From NCBI GenBank assembly GCA_003281255.1, contig QCCL01000002.1, positions 95,924 through 159,923 of the forward strand: a stretch of DNA of 64,000 nucleotides, written 5' to 3'. Numbering within the stretch: the stretch's first letter is position 1; each line of letters opens with the position of its first letter. The notes beneath the pieces are model-generated. The model was not told the DNA's origin, searched no databases, and was given only the letters and a program-made list of their open reading frames with translations. Source of the DNA: Prochlorococcus sp. AG-347-L02. Its GTDB lineage: Bacteria > Cyanobacteriota > Cyanobacteriia > PCC-6307 > Cyanobiaceae. A program made the translations under genes and the position numbers. This document shows positions 9,538 to 19,466 of the stretch, one piece after another.

Positions 9538-12507
9538 ATGGAATCTTTTCGACAGATAAAAAATAATAACGTGGATCTGATAACTAACAATGATCCACGT
9601 GATAAAAATCGTCTTTTAATAGAAGATTTATGGGAATCTGTACTCAGAGAAGAATGCCCAGATGAGCAAGCAGAGAGATTGATACAGCTTAAAGAATTAA
9701 GTTATTCAAAACAAATTGATGGTAATAGTTCAAAAACTTTTAAAAATGAAATAGTTGATATTATAAATTCTATGGATTTAGCAGAATCCATTGCAGCGGC
9801 AAGGGCGTTTTCATTATATTTTCAACTCGTGAATATTTTGGAACAAAGAGTCGAGGAAGATAGATATATTCAAAGCTTTACCAATAAGGATGTTCAAAAA
9901 TCGCCCGATAATCTCGATCCTTTTGCCCCAGCATTGGCTAGGCAAAATGCTCCAGTAACTTTCAGGGAATTATTCTACAGGCTGAGGAAATTAAATGTAC
10001 CACCAGGGAAATTAGAAGAATTATTGCAGGAAATGGATATCCGTTTAGTTTTTACTGCGCATCCAACTGAAATAGTAAGGCATACAATAAGACATAAGCA
10101 AACAAGAGTAGCAAATTTATTAAAAAAAATACAGATTGAGCAATTTCTAACAAAAGAAGAAAAAAATTCTCTAAAAACCCAATTAAAAGAGGAAGTAAGA
10201 CTTTGGTGGAGAACAGATGAATTGCATCAATTTAAACCATCAGTTTTAGACGAAGTAGATTATGCCTTACATTATTTTCAGCAAGTTTTATTTAATGCCA
10301 TGCCTCAATTGAGGGGCAGGATCACTGAAGCACTAACCGAAAATTATCCAGATGTTCAGTTACCCTCTGAATCTTTTTGCAACTTCGGGTCTTGGGTAGG
10401 CTCCGATAGGGACGGTAATCCATCGGTCACTCCTGAGATAACATGGAGAACTGCTTGCTACCAAAGGCAGTTGATGTTGGAAAGATATATTATTGCAACA
10501 TCTAATCTTAGAGATCAATTAAGTGTTTCGATGCAATGGAGTCAAGTCAGTTCTTCTCTATTAGAGTCACTCGAAACGGACAGGGTTAAGTTCCCTGAAA
10601 TCTATGAAGCAAGGGCTACAAGGTATAGATCAGAGCCTTATCGATTGAAATTAAGTTATATTTTAGAAAAATTAAGGTTAACACAAGAAAGAAATAATTT
10701 ATTATCTGATAATGGGTGGAAACTTGACCTAGAGGGAGAAATTGATAACCAAAATCTAGAGAAAGTTGAAAACTTATATTACAAGTCAGTGAACGAATTT
10801 ACTTATGATCTCGAATTAATTAAAAATAGCCTAATTAGTACAGATTTAACTTGCGAGTCCGTAAACACTTTACTTACTCAGGTTCATATTTTTGGATTTT
10901 CTTTGGCAAGTTTAGATATTCGTCAAGAGAGTACAAGGCATAGTGACGCTATACAAGAGCTTACAAATTATCTTGATTTATCTGTTCAATATGACCAAAT
11001 GTCTGAGGAAGAGAAAATTAAATGGCTTATAGACGAATTAAATACAAAAAGGCCTCTAATTCCATCAGATGTTAACTGGACAAAAACTACAGAAGAAACT
11101 TTTTCAGTTTTTAAAATGGTTAAGAGACTACAGCAAGAATTTGGAAGTCGCATTTGTCATTCTTATGTAATTTCAATGAGTCATAGTGCATCTGATTTGC
11201 TTGAAGTTCTCTTACTGGCAAAAGAGATGGGACTTCTTGATCAAAATTCACAAAAGTCAAAATTATTAGTTGTTCCTCTTTTTGAAACTGTAGAAGACCT
11301 TAAAAGAGCACCAGAAGTAATGGAAAAGTTGTTCAAATTAGATTTCTATAGATCATTACTGCCAAAAGTGGGAGAATCTTTTAAACCTCTTCAAGAATTA
11401 ATGCTTGGATATTCTGATAGCAACAAAGATTCTGGTTTTGTTTCTAGCAATTGGGAAATTCATAGAGCTCAAATAGCTCTTCAAAATCTTTCAAGTAAAA
11501 ATAATATATTGCTAAGACTTTTTCATGGAAGAGGTGGTTCTGTAGGAAGAGGAGGAGGACCAGCCTATCAGGCAATATTGGCTCAACCAAGCGGTACCTT
11601 AAAAGGGCGAATAAAAATAACAGAACAAGGTGAAGTTTTAGCTTCAAAATATAGTCTTCCTGAACTGGCTTTGTACAATCTTGAGACTGTCACTACAGCG
11701 GTTATTCAAAATAGTTTAGTAAATAATAGACTTGACGCTACTCCAGAATGGAACCAATTAATGTCTAGGTTGGCAGAAACATCAAGGTCTCACTACAGAA
11801 AATTAGTACATGAGAATCCTGATTTGTTAAATTTCTTTCAAGAGGTCACTCCTATAGAAGAAATAAGTAAATTACAGATATCTAGTAGGCCTGCTAGAAG
11901 AAAAAAAGGTGCAAAAGATTTGTCAAGTTTAAGAGCTATTCCATGGGTATTTGGTTGGACACAAAGTAGATTTCTTTTGCCAAGTTGGTTTGGAGTAGGC
12001 ACTGCATTGTCATCTGAATTAAATTCAGATCCACAACAAATTGAATTATTGAGAGTTCTGCATCAAAGATGGCCATTTTTTAGGATGCTTATATCTAAGG
12101 TAGAAATGACATTATCTAAGGTGGATTTGGAAGTTGCTAGATATTATGTTGATACTCTTGGCAGTAAAGAAAATAAAGATTCTTTTGATGAAATTTTTGA
12201 AGTAATTTCTAAAGAATATAATCTTACAAAATCTTTAATACTTGAGATTACTGGTAAAAATAAGCTTCTCGAATCTGATAGAGATTTGAAGTCATCAGTA
12301 AGCTTGAGAAATAAGACAATCATCCCATTGGGGTTTTTGCAGGTTTCACTTTTAAGAAGACTAAGAGATCAGACAAGACAACCCCCAATAAGCGAATTTG
12401 TTATTGATAATGATGAATCTAGAAGAGCTTATAGTAGAAGTGAACTTTTGAGAGGAGCACTTTTAACTATTAATGGGATAGCAGCTGGGATGAGAAATAC
12501 AGGTTGA
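9538..12507 (+). CDS. ppc: Phosphoenolpyruvate carboxylase
   Basis: A full-length 989-residue PEP carboxylase. Catalytic segments are intact: [13 protein letters not shown] with the catalytic His near residue 174, [27 protein letters not shown] near 624, [14 protein letters not shown] near 662, and the conserved C-terminal RNTG. The enzyme fixes bicarbonate onto PEP to give oxaloacetate for amino-acid synthesis. No plant-type phosphorylation motif is seen at the N-terminus. It has a 52-bp gap upstream. The following small gene starts within four bases of its stop. Confidence 0.98.
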   Translation: MESFRQIKNNNVDLITNNDPRDKNRLLIEDLWESVLREECPDEQAERLIQLKELSYSKQIDGNSSKTFKNEIVDIINSMDLAESIAAARAFSLYFQLVNILEQRVEEDRYIQSFTNKDVQKSPDNLDPFAPALARQNAPVTFRELFYRLRKLNVPPGKLEELLQEMDIRLVFTAHPTEIVRHTIRHKQTRVANLLKKIQIEQFLTKEEKNSLKTQLKEEVRLWWRTDELHQFKPSVLDEVDYALHYFQQVLFNAMPQLRGRITEALTENYPDVQLPSESFCNFGSWVGSDRDGNPSVTPEITWRTACYQRQLMLERYIIATSNLRDQLSVSMQWSQVSSSLLESLETDRVKFPEIYEARATRYRSEPYRLKLSYILEKLRLTQERNNLLSDNGWKLDLEGEIDNQNLEKVENLYYKSVNEFTYDLELIKNSLISTDLTCESVNTLLTQVHIFGFSLASLDIRQESTRHSDAIQELTNYLDLSVQYDQMSEEEKIKWLIDELNTKRPLIPSDVNWTKTTEETFSVFKMVKRLQQEFGSRICHSYVISMSHSASDLLEVLLLAKEMGLLDQNSQKSKLLVVPLFETVEDLKRAPEVMEKLFKLDFYRSLLPKVGESFKPLQELMLGYSDSNKDSGFVSSNWEIHRAQIALQNLSSKNNILLRLFHGRGGSVGRGGGPAYQAILAQPSGTLKGRIKITEQGEVLASKYSLPELALYNLETVTTAVIQNSLVNNRLDATPEWNQLMSRLAETSRSHYRKLVHENPDLLNFFQEVTPIEEISKLQISSRPARRKKGAKDLSSLRAIPWVFGWTQSRFLLPSWFGVGTALSSELNSDPQQIELLRVLHQRWPFFRMLISKVEMTLSKVDLEVARYYVDTLGSKENKDSFDEIFEVISKEYNLTKSLILEITGKNKLLESDRDLKSSVSLRNKTIIPLGFLQVSLLRRLRDQTRQPPISEFVIDNDESRRAYSRSELLRGALLTINGIAAGMRNTG

Positions 12508-12510
12508 TAA

Positions 12511-12957
12511 TTGCAATATTTTTCTAAAAAAAAACTTGTTCTTCCAGAAGGTTATTTTGTTAATTCTTCTCAAATCCCATTAGCTAAAGAGGTTAACAAA
12601 CTTTTAGCCAATTGTGGTAGTGAGACATTTCCAATTAAACCTCTTTCTAAGGCTATTCAGAAAAGTAATTTCTTCTTTACCATACAGAGTGAATTAAAAA
12701 ATAAATTATATGGCTTTGTAAGGGTTACGTCCGATAGGGGATTGAATGCTAACTTGTGGAATTTAAGTGCATTGCCAGGTAATAATCAGCAACTTTATTA
12801 TTCAATATTGCTTCAAGTAACTCTTGAGAAAATAAATAGAGAAATGCCTGGATGCAGTATTTCTGTACAGGCTCCAGTATCTTCGTTTTTAAGTTTAGAG
12901 GAAAATGGATTCATACTTGATCCAAATGGAATAAGAGTAATGGGATATAAACTTTAA
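12511..12957 (+). CDS. Small protein resembling GNAT acetyltransferases
   Basis: A 148-residue protein read from TTG at 12511, three bases after the ppc stop; no in-frame ATG is near. The middle (YGFVRVTSDRGLNANLWNLSALPG, with shorter blocks NQQLYYSILLQVTL) looks like strands and helices of a GNAT fold, and the end (SFLSLEENGFILDPNGIRVMGYKL) resembles the last GNAT strands. The Q/RxxGxG/A acetyl-CoA loop is not obvious, so the call is tentative. Placement suggests co-transcription with ppc. It is followed convergently by tRNA-Arg. Confidence 0.55.
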   Translation: MQYFSKKKLVLPEGYFVNSSQIPLAKEVNKLLANCGSETFPIKPLSKAIQKSNFFFTIQSELKNKLYGFVRVTSDRGLNANLWNLSALPGNNQQLYYSILLQVTLEKINREMPGCSISVQAPVSSFLSLEENGFILDPNGIRVMGYKL

Positions 12958-12968
12958 AATCATGTTAC

Positions 12969-13041
12969 GAGCATGGAGGGATTCGAACCCCCGACTCTCA
13001 GAACCGGAATCTGATGCTCTATCCAACTGAGCTACATGCCC
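12969..13041 (-). tRNA. tRNA-Arg (anticodon CCG)
   Basis: On the minus strand the 73-nt gene folds as a cloverleaf. The acceptor arm GGGCATG pairs with CATGCTC, the D-stem is GCTC/GAGC, and the anticodon stem TCAGA/TCTGA encloses TTCCGGT, giving anticodon CCG. The T-arm is GGGGG-TTCGAAT-CCCTC. It reads CGG codons. CCA is not encoded. Confidence 0.95.
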
Positions 13042-13105
13042 TTTAATTTTTCAATTTCTTTAAAGAAAATCTAAATATTTTAAACTTAGCTAATTTAATT
13101 AATGA

Positions 13106-14210
13106 ATGCACAAAAAAAATTTTCCTAAATAAATTAAAAATTAAAAATTTTCGGAACCATAAAAGTTTTGAAATTGATTTAAAAGAGCAAAGAGCAATTG
13201 TTCTTGGCTGTAATGGTATTGGCAAGTCAAATTTACTTGAATCAGTTGAATTTTTAAGTCAATTAAAATCTAATAGAGCATTAAGCGATAAAGATTTAAT
13301 AGAGAACGATAGTGATATGGCTGTAGTCATAGGACAGATAAATTTTAAAGACGATTTAAAGTTAAATTTATTCCGAAAAGGCCCTAAAAGAATTTATGTC
13401 AATGAATCAATCTTGAAAAGACAGAGTGAAATAAAGAACTATATACGAAGTGTATGTTTCTGTTCTAATGATATAGATATTGTTAGAAGTGAACCCAGTT
13501 TTCGAAGAACATGGATTGATAAAGTCGTATCTCAGCTTGAACCAGTATATTTTGACCTGATAAGTAGATTTAACAGGCTTTTAAAACAAAGAAGTCATTT
13601 TTGGCGTTCGGAAAGTTTCTTAAAAACCCAATCTACAGATATTGTTGAAAGCTTTGATATTCAAATGTCATTAATAAGTACAAGAATTTTTAGGCGAAGA
13701 AGAAGAGCTTTGTTAAAAATAAAACCATATGTTGAATATTGGCATAATTATTTAAGTAAATCTAAAGAGCAAATAAGCATAAATTATCTTTCGGGGATAC
13801 AGAATATAAGTCCAGAAGAAGAAGAAGAAGAAGTTATTAGTAAAAAAATAGCAGAACAACTATTAAATCAGCGTTCAGTAGAAGCATTGACTGGTAAATG
13901 TAATTTTGGTCCTCATCGTGATGATGTTGAGTTTCTTATTAATAATGTTTCAGTTAGAAAATATGGTTCATCAGGACAGCAAAGGACTTTTATCTTGGCT
14001 TTGAAGATGGCTGAACTAGATTTATTAACTAAAACATTAAATGTCCCTCCAATACTTATATTGGATGATGTCTTGGCCGAATTAGATTTAACCAGGCAAA
14101 ATTTGTTATTAAATTCTGTTGGTAAAGATAGTCAATGTTTCATAAGTGCGACGCATTTAGATAAATTTAATCAGTCTTTATTAGGCTCTTCTCAAATGAT
14201 TCACCTATAA
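13106..14210 (+). CDS. recF: DNA replication/repair protein RecF, start codon out of frame
   Basis: The reading frame that ends at 14210 holds a complete RecF. The N-terminus FLNKLKIKNFRNHKSFEID begins at 13122. Walker A GCNGIGKSNLLE follows at about 13207, the signature SSGQQRTFILALK near 13969, and Walker B ILILDDVLAELD near 14056. The first in-frame ATG (13317) would remove Walker A. The obvious ATG at 13106 is out of frame, separated by a run of eight A (13112-13119). With seven A it would read MHKKIFLNKLKIKNF and give about 367 residues, normal for RecF. So either slippage or a one-base error/mutation in the A-run is involved, or an ATT codon at 13119 is used. RecF loads RecA at gaps; recA lies elsewhere in the window. 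Confidence 0.88.
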
Positions 14211-14260
14211 TTAAGAAAGTACGATTTTTAGCCAATCTTAACTGCATATATATTTGTTAA

Positions 14261-14695
14261 ATGGAAATCTTCAAAAAAAATCAAATTTTAAGTTCGTTTC
14301 ATGATGATCATAAATTAAGTCATCAAAGTAAACACTTTTTGTTGGAACTGTATAGATGTGATTGCGAAAAATTAAATGATGAATCCTTTTTGCGTTGTAC
14401 TTTAAACAAAGCTGCTAAATTGGCAAATGCAACAGTTCTGAATTTGATAAGTAATAAATTTGAGCCTCAAGGGGTTACAGCAATTGCATTACTGGCTGAA
14501 TCTCATATTTCAATACATACTTGGCCTGAGTCTAATTATTCTGCAGTCGATATTTTTACATGTGGTAAAAATATGATGCCTGAACTAGCTAGTCAATACT
14601 TAATTGAATCTTTAATGGCTAAAGAACATGCTTTGCGTGTTATTGAGCGAAATCCACCTTCAACAGTCTCAAAACAGATCAGAACAGTTGTTTGA
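14261..14695 (+). CDS. speD: S-adenosylmethionine decarboxylase proenzyme
   Basis: A 144-residue SpeD of the short prokaryotic class. The self-cleavage site is ES-H in AESHISIHTWPE, where Ser81 becomes the pyruvoyl group. The downstream FTCG holds the conserved catalytic Cys. The family usually has about 120-130 residues, so the first 15-20 residues are an extension. It makes decarboxylated SAM for spermidine or related polyamines. No spermidine synthase is adjacent. It ends convergently six bases from the larE-like gene. Confidence 0.95.
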   Translation: MEIFKKNQILSSFHDDHKLSHQSKHFLLELYRCDCEKLNDESFLRCTLNKAAKLANATVLNLISNKFEPQGVTAIALLAESHISIHTWPESNYSAVDIFTCGKNMMPELASQYLIESLMAKEHALRVIERNPPSTVSKQIRTVV

Positions 14696-14701
14696 CAATA
14701 T

Positions 14702-15547
14702 TTACCTATTTAATTTTCCGCTTACTAGTCCCTCAAGATCTAAACTTGTGCAATTAAATCCTAAATTAGAAAAATATTTAACCAATTCACTAAAATTATA
14801 TTTGTTAAAAAAATGCTCTAATTCATCTTTGGGAATTTCTATTCTTGCAGTTGAACCTTGGCATCTAACTCTAACCTCCGATAATCCACATTCTTTAAGA
14901 TATTCTTCTGCTTTCTCAACCATTTTTAGCCTCTCACTAGTTATTTCATGGCCATAAGGAAATCTTGATGATAAGCAAGGTTGTGCAGGTTTATCCCACC
15001 AAGGAAAACCTAGTGCTCTTGATATATCTCTAATGTCTTGTTTTGAAATTTTAAATTTTGCAAGAGGAGAGATAACTCCTGCTTGTTTTGAGGCTTTTAT
15101 ACCAGGTCTGTAATCTTTGAGATCATCCAGATTGACTCCATCTAAAACAATCTTGTAATTTAGTTTTTTTGAGAGGTAGGTTGTATGTTTGTGCAGCTCT
15201 TTTTTGCATGCAAAACACCTATCCTTAGGGTTTTTACTATAACTTGATTGATCTAATTCCGATGTTTTAATTTCTAAATGCTTTACTCCAATCCATTTTG
15301 CTTGCCTTCTTGCTTCTTCACGAAGAGTATTGGCTAATGCAGGAGAAATACCAGTTATAGCAATTGCCTTGCTACCTAATTGCTCGAATGCTAATGATGC
15401 TACTAATGTACTGTCAACTCCTCCGGAATAAGCAATACATACACTATCAAGATTTTTAATGTATCTTCTAATTGTATAAAGCTTTTTACTTTGTTCATCA
15501 GAGAGAATTTCTAGTTGATTGAACATGCTAATTACTTTAAAATTCAA
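14702..15547 (-). CDS. larE: LarE-like ATP-dependent sacrificial sulfur transferase
   Basis: A 281-residue PP-loop enzyme with YSGGVDSTL at about 40-48. A second Met at residue 8 (15526) is a plausible shorter start. Three cysteines are notable: the pair in RCFACKKEL and the one in QPCLSSRFPYG. In the LarE family the last site holds the sulfur donor cysteine, and homologues with three cysteines are reported to carry an Fe-S cluster. LarE makes the nickel-pincer nucleotide cofactor in lactobacilli, but no larB or larC is seen here, so the product in this organism is unknown. Confidence 0.85.
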   Translation of the reverse strand: MNFKVISMFNQLEILSDEQSKKLYTIRRYIKNLDSVCIAYSGGVDSTLVASLAFEQLGSKAIAITGISPALANTLREEARRQAKWIGVKHLEIKTSELDQSSYSKNPKDRCFACKKELHKHTTYLSKKLNYKIVLDGVNLDDLKDYRPGIKASKQAGVISPLAKFKISKQDIRDISRALGFPWWDKPAQPCLSSRFPYGHEITSERLKMVEKAEEYLKECGLSEVRVRCQGSTARIEIPKDELEHFFNKYNFSELVKYFSNLGFNCTSLDLEGLVSGKLNR

Positions 15548-15635
15548 ATTACCTAATGAATAGGTTGAATTTATTATTAAATCTTTAATAATATTCTTAT
15601 CTATATCTTAGATTAAATTTATTTATTTTGTTCAA

Positions 15636-16796
15636 TTGACGAATACGAGTAAAAATAGAGGAATTGGAATTGTCACAGCAAGTGACAGTCAGGAGAGATC
15701 AAAAGGTCAATTACATATTTATGATGGAGAGGGTAAGGGAAAAAGTCAGGCTGCGTTGGGAGTAGTTCTCAGGACAATAGGATTAGGAATATGCGAAAAA
15801 AGACAGTCAAGAGTTTTACTTCTAAGATTTTTAAAAGGGCCTGAGAGGCCATATGACGAAGATTCAGCTATAGAGGCTTTACAAAGAGGATTTCCACATT
15901 TAATTGACCATGTAAGGACAGGAAGATCTGAATTTTTTACTGCTGAACAAGTGACAAAGTTTGATGTTGGTGAGGCTGAAAGAGGTTGGAATATTGCTAA
16001 AGGAGCAATTGCAAGTTCTCTTTATTCTGTAGTTGTACTCGATGAGTTGAATCCAGTTCTTGATTTAGGAATGCTTGATATTAATGAAGTAGTTGATTCT
16101 CTTCAAAATCGTCCAGATGGATTAGAAATAATTATTACTGGAAGGGCGGCCCCGCCCTCTTTGGTAAGAATATCTCAATTACATTCAGAAATGAGACCAC
16201 GTTTGATAGGAGACTTGTCAGAACAAACCAGACAAAGTAGTTCTAGTGGTGGAATTGAGATTTATACAGGTGAAGGAAAGGGTAAATCCACAAGTGCACT
16301 CGGCAAGGCTCTTCAAGCAATCGGCAAAGGAATATCTCAAGATAAAAGTCATAGAGTTTTAATATTACAGTGGTTAAAAGGTGGAAATGGTTACACCGAA
16401 GATGCCGCCATAGAAGCTTTGAGAGAGAGTTATCCTCATTTAGTAGATCATTTGCGTTCAGGCAGAGATGCTATCGTATGGAGAGGTCAGCAACAACCAA
16501 TTGATTATGTTGAGGCAGAAAGAGCATGGGAAATTGCTAAAGCTGCTATTTTGTCTGGTTTGTATAAAACAATTATTTTAGATGAATTGAATCCAACTGT
16601 TGATTTAGAGTTGCTACCTGTGGAATCAATACATCAGACGCTCTTAAAAAAACCAGCAGATACAGAAGTTGTAATTACTGGCAGGTGTAAAAATGAACCT
16701 TCATACTTTGAACTAGCTGATGTTTACTCTGAAATGGTTTGTCATAAGCATTATGCAAATGTAGGAGTTGATTTGAAAAGAGGGGTAGATTACTAA
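15636..16796 (+). CDS. cobO: Tandem two-domain cob(I)yrinic acid a,c-diamide adenosyltransferase (CobO/BtuR type)
   Basis: A 386-residue protein built of two copies of the roughly 180-residue CobO/CobA domain. P-loops GEGKGKSQAALG (31-42) and GEGKGKSTSALG (212-223) head each copy. Both copies contain ILDELNP/VLDELNP and an ITGR strand. Single-domain CobO is about 180-200 residues. The enzyme adds the adenosyl group to the cobalt of corrinoids. It opens with TTG at 15636; no in-frame ATG is nearby. The cbiG-cobJ fusion elsewhere in the window is in the same pathway. Whether both copies are active cannot be told, but both P-loops are intact. Confidence 0.88.
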   Translation: MTNTSKNRGIGIVTASDSQERSKGQLHIYDGEGKGKSQAALGVVLRTIGLGICEKRQSRVLLLRFLKGPERPYDEDSAIEALQRGFPHLIDHVRTGRSEFFTAEQVTKFDVGEAERGWNIAKGAIASSLYSVVVLDELNPVLDLGMLDINEVVDSLQNRPDGLEIIITGRAAPPSLVRISQLHSEMRPRLIGDLSEQTRQSSSSGGIEIYTGEGKGKSTSALGKALQAIGKGISQDKSHRVLILQWLKGGNGYTEDAAIEALRESYPHLVDHLRSGRDAIVWRGQQQPIDYVEAERAWEIAKAAILSGLYKTIILDELNPTVDLELLPVESIHQTLLKKPADTEVVITGRCKNEPSYFELADVYSEMVCHKHYANVGVDLKRGVDY

Positions 16797-16810
16797 CTAT
16801 TTTTAAAAAA

Positions 16811-17956
16811 TTAATTGCGCAATATTTCTTTTACCTTTTCAATGCCGCCTTCGATAGATCTTGACTGAATTTTGAATTTAGACAAGACTCTTGAAGCTTT
16901 TTCAGAACGTTTCCCCGATTTACATATAGTGAAAACCTCTTTAGTTAAACTTTCTTTTTGAATAAATTTTAAGTCAGATTCTTGGTTCAAATGACTTAAG
17001 GGGATTGAGATAGATCCCTCTATCGCAGATGTAGAAAATTCTTCATTTTCTCTAACATCAATTAAAAGAATTTTGTTGGGTTTTGCTTTGTATGAACTAT
17101 TGAAGTCATAAGCATTAATACTGTTTATTTCATTGTTTTGCTCACAATATCCATCGCTATTATAAAAGCCCTTAAACTGAGAAAGATTCTTTATACGTTT
17201 ATTTAACTGATCACTTTTTAGATTTAATTTTTTCATCTTCATATTCAATAGATCAAAAATTAAAATCTTCCCATCTAAAATTTCACCTTTTTTTAAAATG
17301 ATTTTGATAATTTCATTAACCTGAAGAATTCCTATTAAACCTGTTGAAACACCCACTACCCCGTATTCTGCACAACTAGGGGCAGCATTTTTTGAAGGTG
17401 ATTCTGGAAGTAAGTCTCTTAAATTAGGACTATTTTTATGTAAATTGAAAACAGCCACTTGCCCTTCAAATCCTTGTACACTTCCAAAGACTAGAGGTTT
17501 ATTTAATATCAGGCATGAATCATTTATTAAATATCTTGTGCCAAAGTTATCCGAGCGATCACAAATAGTATCAAAGTCCCTCATTAATTCGAGAGCATTT
17601 TTAGGATTAATTCTCTCTGAAAAGGTTAATATTTCACAATTAGGATTGAATTTTTTAATTCTTTCTCTGGCAGAATCAATTTTAAGATTGCCAATTGTAT
17701 TTGTTTCATGAATTATCTGTCTCTGGAGATTAGAATTTTCAACTTGATCGTTATCAACTATTCCAATTGTCCCGATTCCTGCTGCAGCTAGATAAAGCAA
17801 AACGGAAGACCCAAGCCCACCTGCTCCAATGCATAATACTGAGCTGTTTTTAAGATTTAGTTGACCCTCATAACCTATCTCTTTGAGGGTGAAATGTTTT
17901 TGATATCTTTGGACATTTCGAGCCTTTAATTTTTGCGAGTTAAACTATGAAAACAT
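16811..17956 (-). CDS. moeB: MoeB/MoeZ/ThiF-type adenylyltransferase with C-terminal rhodanese domain; in-frame TAG at codon 4
   Basis: An E1-like sulfur-carrier activating enzyme fused to a rhodanese domain. The N-terminal family region RYQKHFTLKEIGYEGQ and nucleotide-binding GAGGLGSS lie upstream of the first usable start (TTG at 17800), so the gene must begin earlier. An in-frame ATG at 17956 is followed by TTT, TCA and then TAG (17945-17947), after which the frame is open to 16811. The PSCAEYGVVG catalytic Cys is present. The CxxC zinc pairs of E. coli MoeB are absent, as in MoeZ. The rhodanese loop has CKSGKRS. It would load sulfur onto MoaD/ThiS-like carriers. It may be intact through an unusual start or be a recent nonsense mutant. 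Confidence 0.8.
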
Positions 17957-18210
17957 AATAATTTAAATAAAAATTTTAGCCTTTTAAATTTTTCTTATTA
18001 CTTTGATTTTTTAATGTTTTTGTTAGAACTAGACGATAATGTGAAGTTTTTATAAATCAATTTTAAGTTTAAATATCTTCAGAAACCTTACATAGTAACG
18101 CCTTTAAAAAAATACAAAATGTTTCGGTTCGGAATTTTGCACAACAAAAAGGTAGTCAACAGACGTTTTTTCCGATACTGTCTGGTTCATATATTAAGTT
18201 TACTGAATTC

Positions 18211-18576
18211 ATGAGTGATAACACTCCAGAGTCAAACCAAGACTCCGGCTCCGATACAAGCTCAGAAACCAAAAGTTTTTCAGAGAAGTACTCTGATGTT
18301 ATGGGAAAAGTCAACGAAACCATCGGTAATGTTGATTGGACTCAAATGGGTAAGTACGGCAAGGCGGCAGGCATAATTGCTGTTGTCGTAATAGCTCAAA
18401 TAATCATTAAAGTTGTCATTGACACGATAAACTTTTTCCCAATTCTCCCAGGTTTATTAGAATTACTAGGTGTAATTGTTGTCGGTCAATGGAGCTGGCA
18501 AAATCTTCGTACGAGTGAAAATCGTGAGGCTGTTTTAGATAAGGTACAAAATCTTAAGAAGACATATTTAGGTTAG
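18211..18576 (+). CDS. CAAD-domain (CURT1-like) thylakoid membrane protein
   Basis: 121 residues: a Ser/Asp/Glu-rich N-terminus (1-25), an amphipathic stretch (VMGKVNETIGNVDWTQM), then two hydrophobic segments (about 50-70 and 74-92) with the loop DTINFFPILPGLLELLG, and a short charged C-terminal helix. This is the CAAD layout of the CURT1 family, which bends thylakoid membranes. The upstream gap is 254 bp and contains a possible -10 element CATAGT at about 18092 and a short hairpin (CAGAC/GTCTG) near the start, so it is probably transcribed alone with a long leader. Confidence 0.85.
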   Translation: MSDNTPESNQDSGSDTSSETKSFSEKYSDVMGKVNETIGNVDWTQMGKYGKAAGIIAVVVIAQIIIKVVIDTINFFPILPGLLELLGVIVVGQWSWQNLRTSENREAVLDKVQNLKKTYLG

Positions 18577-18583
18577 CCAAAGA

Positions 18584-19462
18584 TTACATATTGAGTATTG
18601 CTTTTACGTAATCTTGAACTTGTTTTAAGTATCCTCCTCCAAAAATATTGGCGTGATTCAATATGTGATAAAAATTATAAATAATAATTCTTTTTTCAAA
18701 TCCGTTTTTTATAGGAAAAATTCTATGGTATTCTTCATAAAATTCTTTTCTAAATCCTCCAAATAGTTTTGTCATAGCTATATCTACTTCATTATCCGCC
18801 CAGTAAGATGCCGGGTCAAATATAACCCCCTTTCCACTTTTGTCCATTCCTGCATTGCCTGACCACAAATCACCATGCACTAGAGCATTAATTGGTTTGT
18901 GATTCAGCAATTCTGATTTAATTTTTTCTTTAACTTTATTTATGATTTCTTTATCTAAAAACGTCGATTTAAGAAATAATAATTGAGGTATTATCCTTAA
19001 GTTTAAAAAACAATCTATCCAATTATCTTCATAGCCTTTCTTCTGATCTGATGTTCCGATAAAACCCTCGACTGGAAACCCAAACATTTTGGGATTAGAT
19101 TCAGCTGATTTTAAGTGCAATTCTCCTAAACCTTTTCCAAGCTTTTTTTGGTCAAAGTTATGCATATCTATCCATTCAATTAAAAGAATTTCTATATTTT
19201 TTATATTTTTATATGTAATAACTTCAGGGATTACTAAGTTTTCTTGATTGATATATTTTTTCAAATTTTGAAGACAATATTTTTCAAATTCAAGAAATTT
19301 TTTGTTTCTAATATTTCTTTTAAGGAATAACTTTTTGTTTGAGAATTCTAATTGCCATGCACTATGAATATCTCCCCCATGTACTTGTTCAATACTTTTT
19401 GGATAGGTTTCACCTAAATCTTCACAAATTTCGTTAATTTCAATAGGGGACAATTTTTGCAT
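18584..19462 (-). CDS. Fructosamine kinase/ketosamine-3-kinase family protein
   Basis: A 292-residue protein with the FN3K/APH-like kinase core: VHGGDIHSAWQLEF near the nucleotide loop, LVHGDLWSGNAGMD as the catalytic HxDxxxxN loop, and FDPASYWADNEVDIAM as the metal-binding segment. Bacterial members phosphorylate ketosamines or ribulosamines on glycated amines or proteins. Its start codon is four bases from the crtD start on the other strand, so the two genes must draw their promoters from within each other's coding sequence or from leaderless starts. Confidence 0.88.
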   Translation of the reverse strand: MQKLSPIEINEICEDLGETYPKSIEQVHGGDIHSAWQLEFSNKKLFLKRNIRNKKFLEFEKYCLQNLKKYINQENLVIPEVITYKNIKNIEILLIEWIDMHNFDQKKLGKGLGELHLKSAESNPKMFGFPVEGFIGTSDQKKGYEDNWIDCFLNLRIIPQLLFLKSTFLDKEIINKVKEKIKSELLNHKPINALVHGDLWSGNAGMDKSGKGVIFDPASYWADNEVDIAMTKLFGGFRKEFYEEYHRIFPIKNGFEKRIIIYNFYHILNHANIFGGGYLKQVQDYVKAILNM

Positions 19463-19466
19463 TTTA

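Noticed and set aside
14628..14957. 109-residue plus-strand ORF
   Set aside because: It overlaps the end of speD and then runs antisense to the well-supported larE-like gene; its translation looks like a reversed-frame shadow.
17957..18210. Small RNA or riboswitch in the leader of the CAAD gene
   Set aside because: Only a weak five-base stem and no recognisable class; not enough to call a feature.
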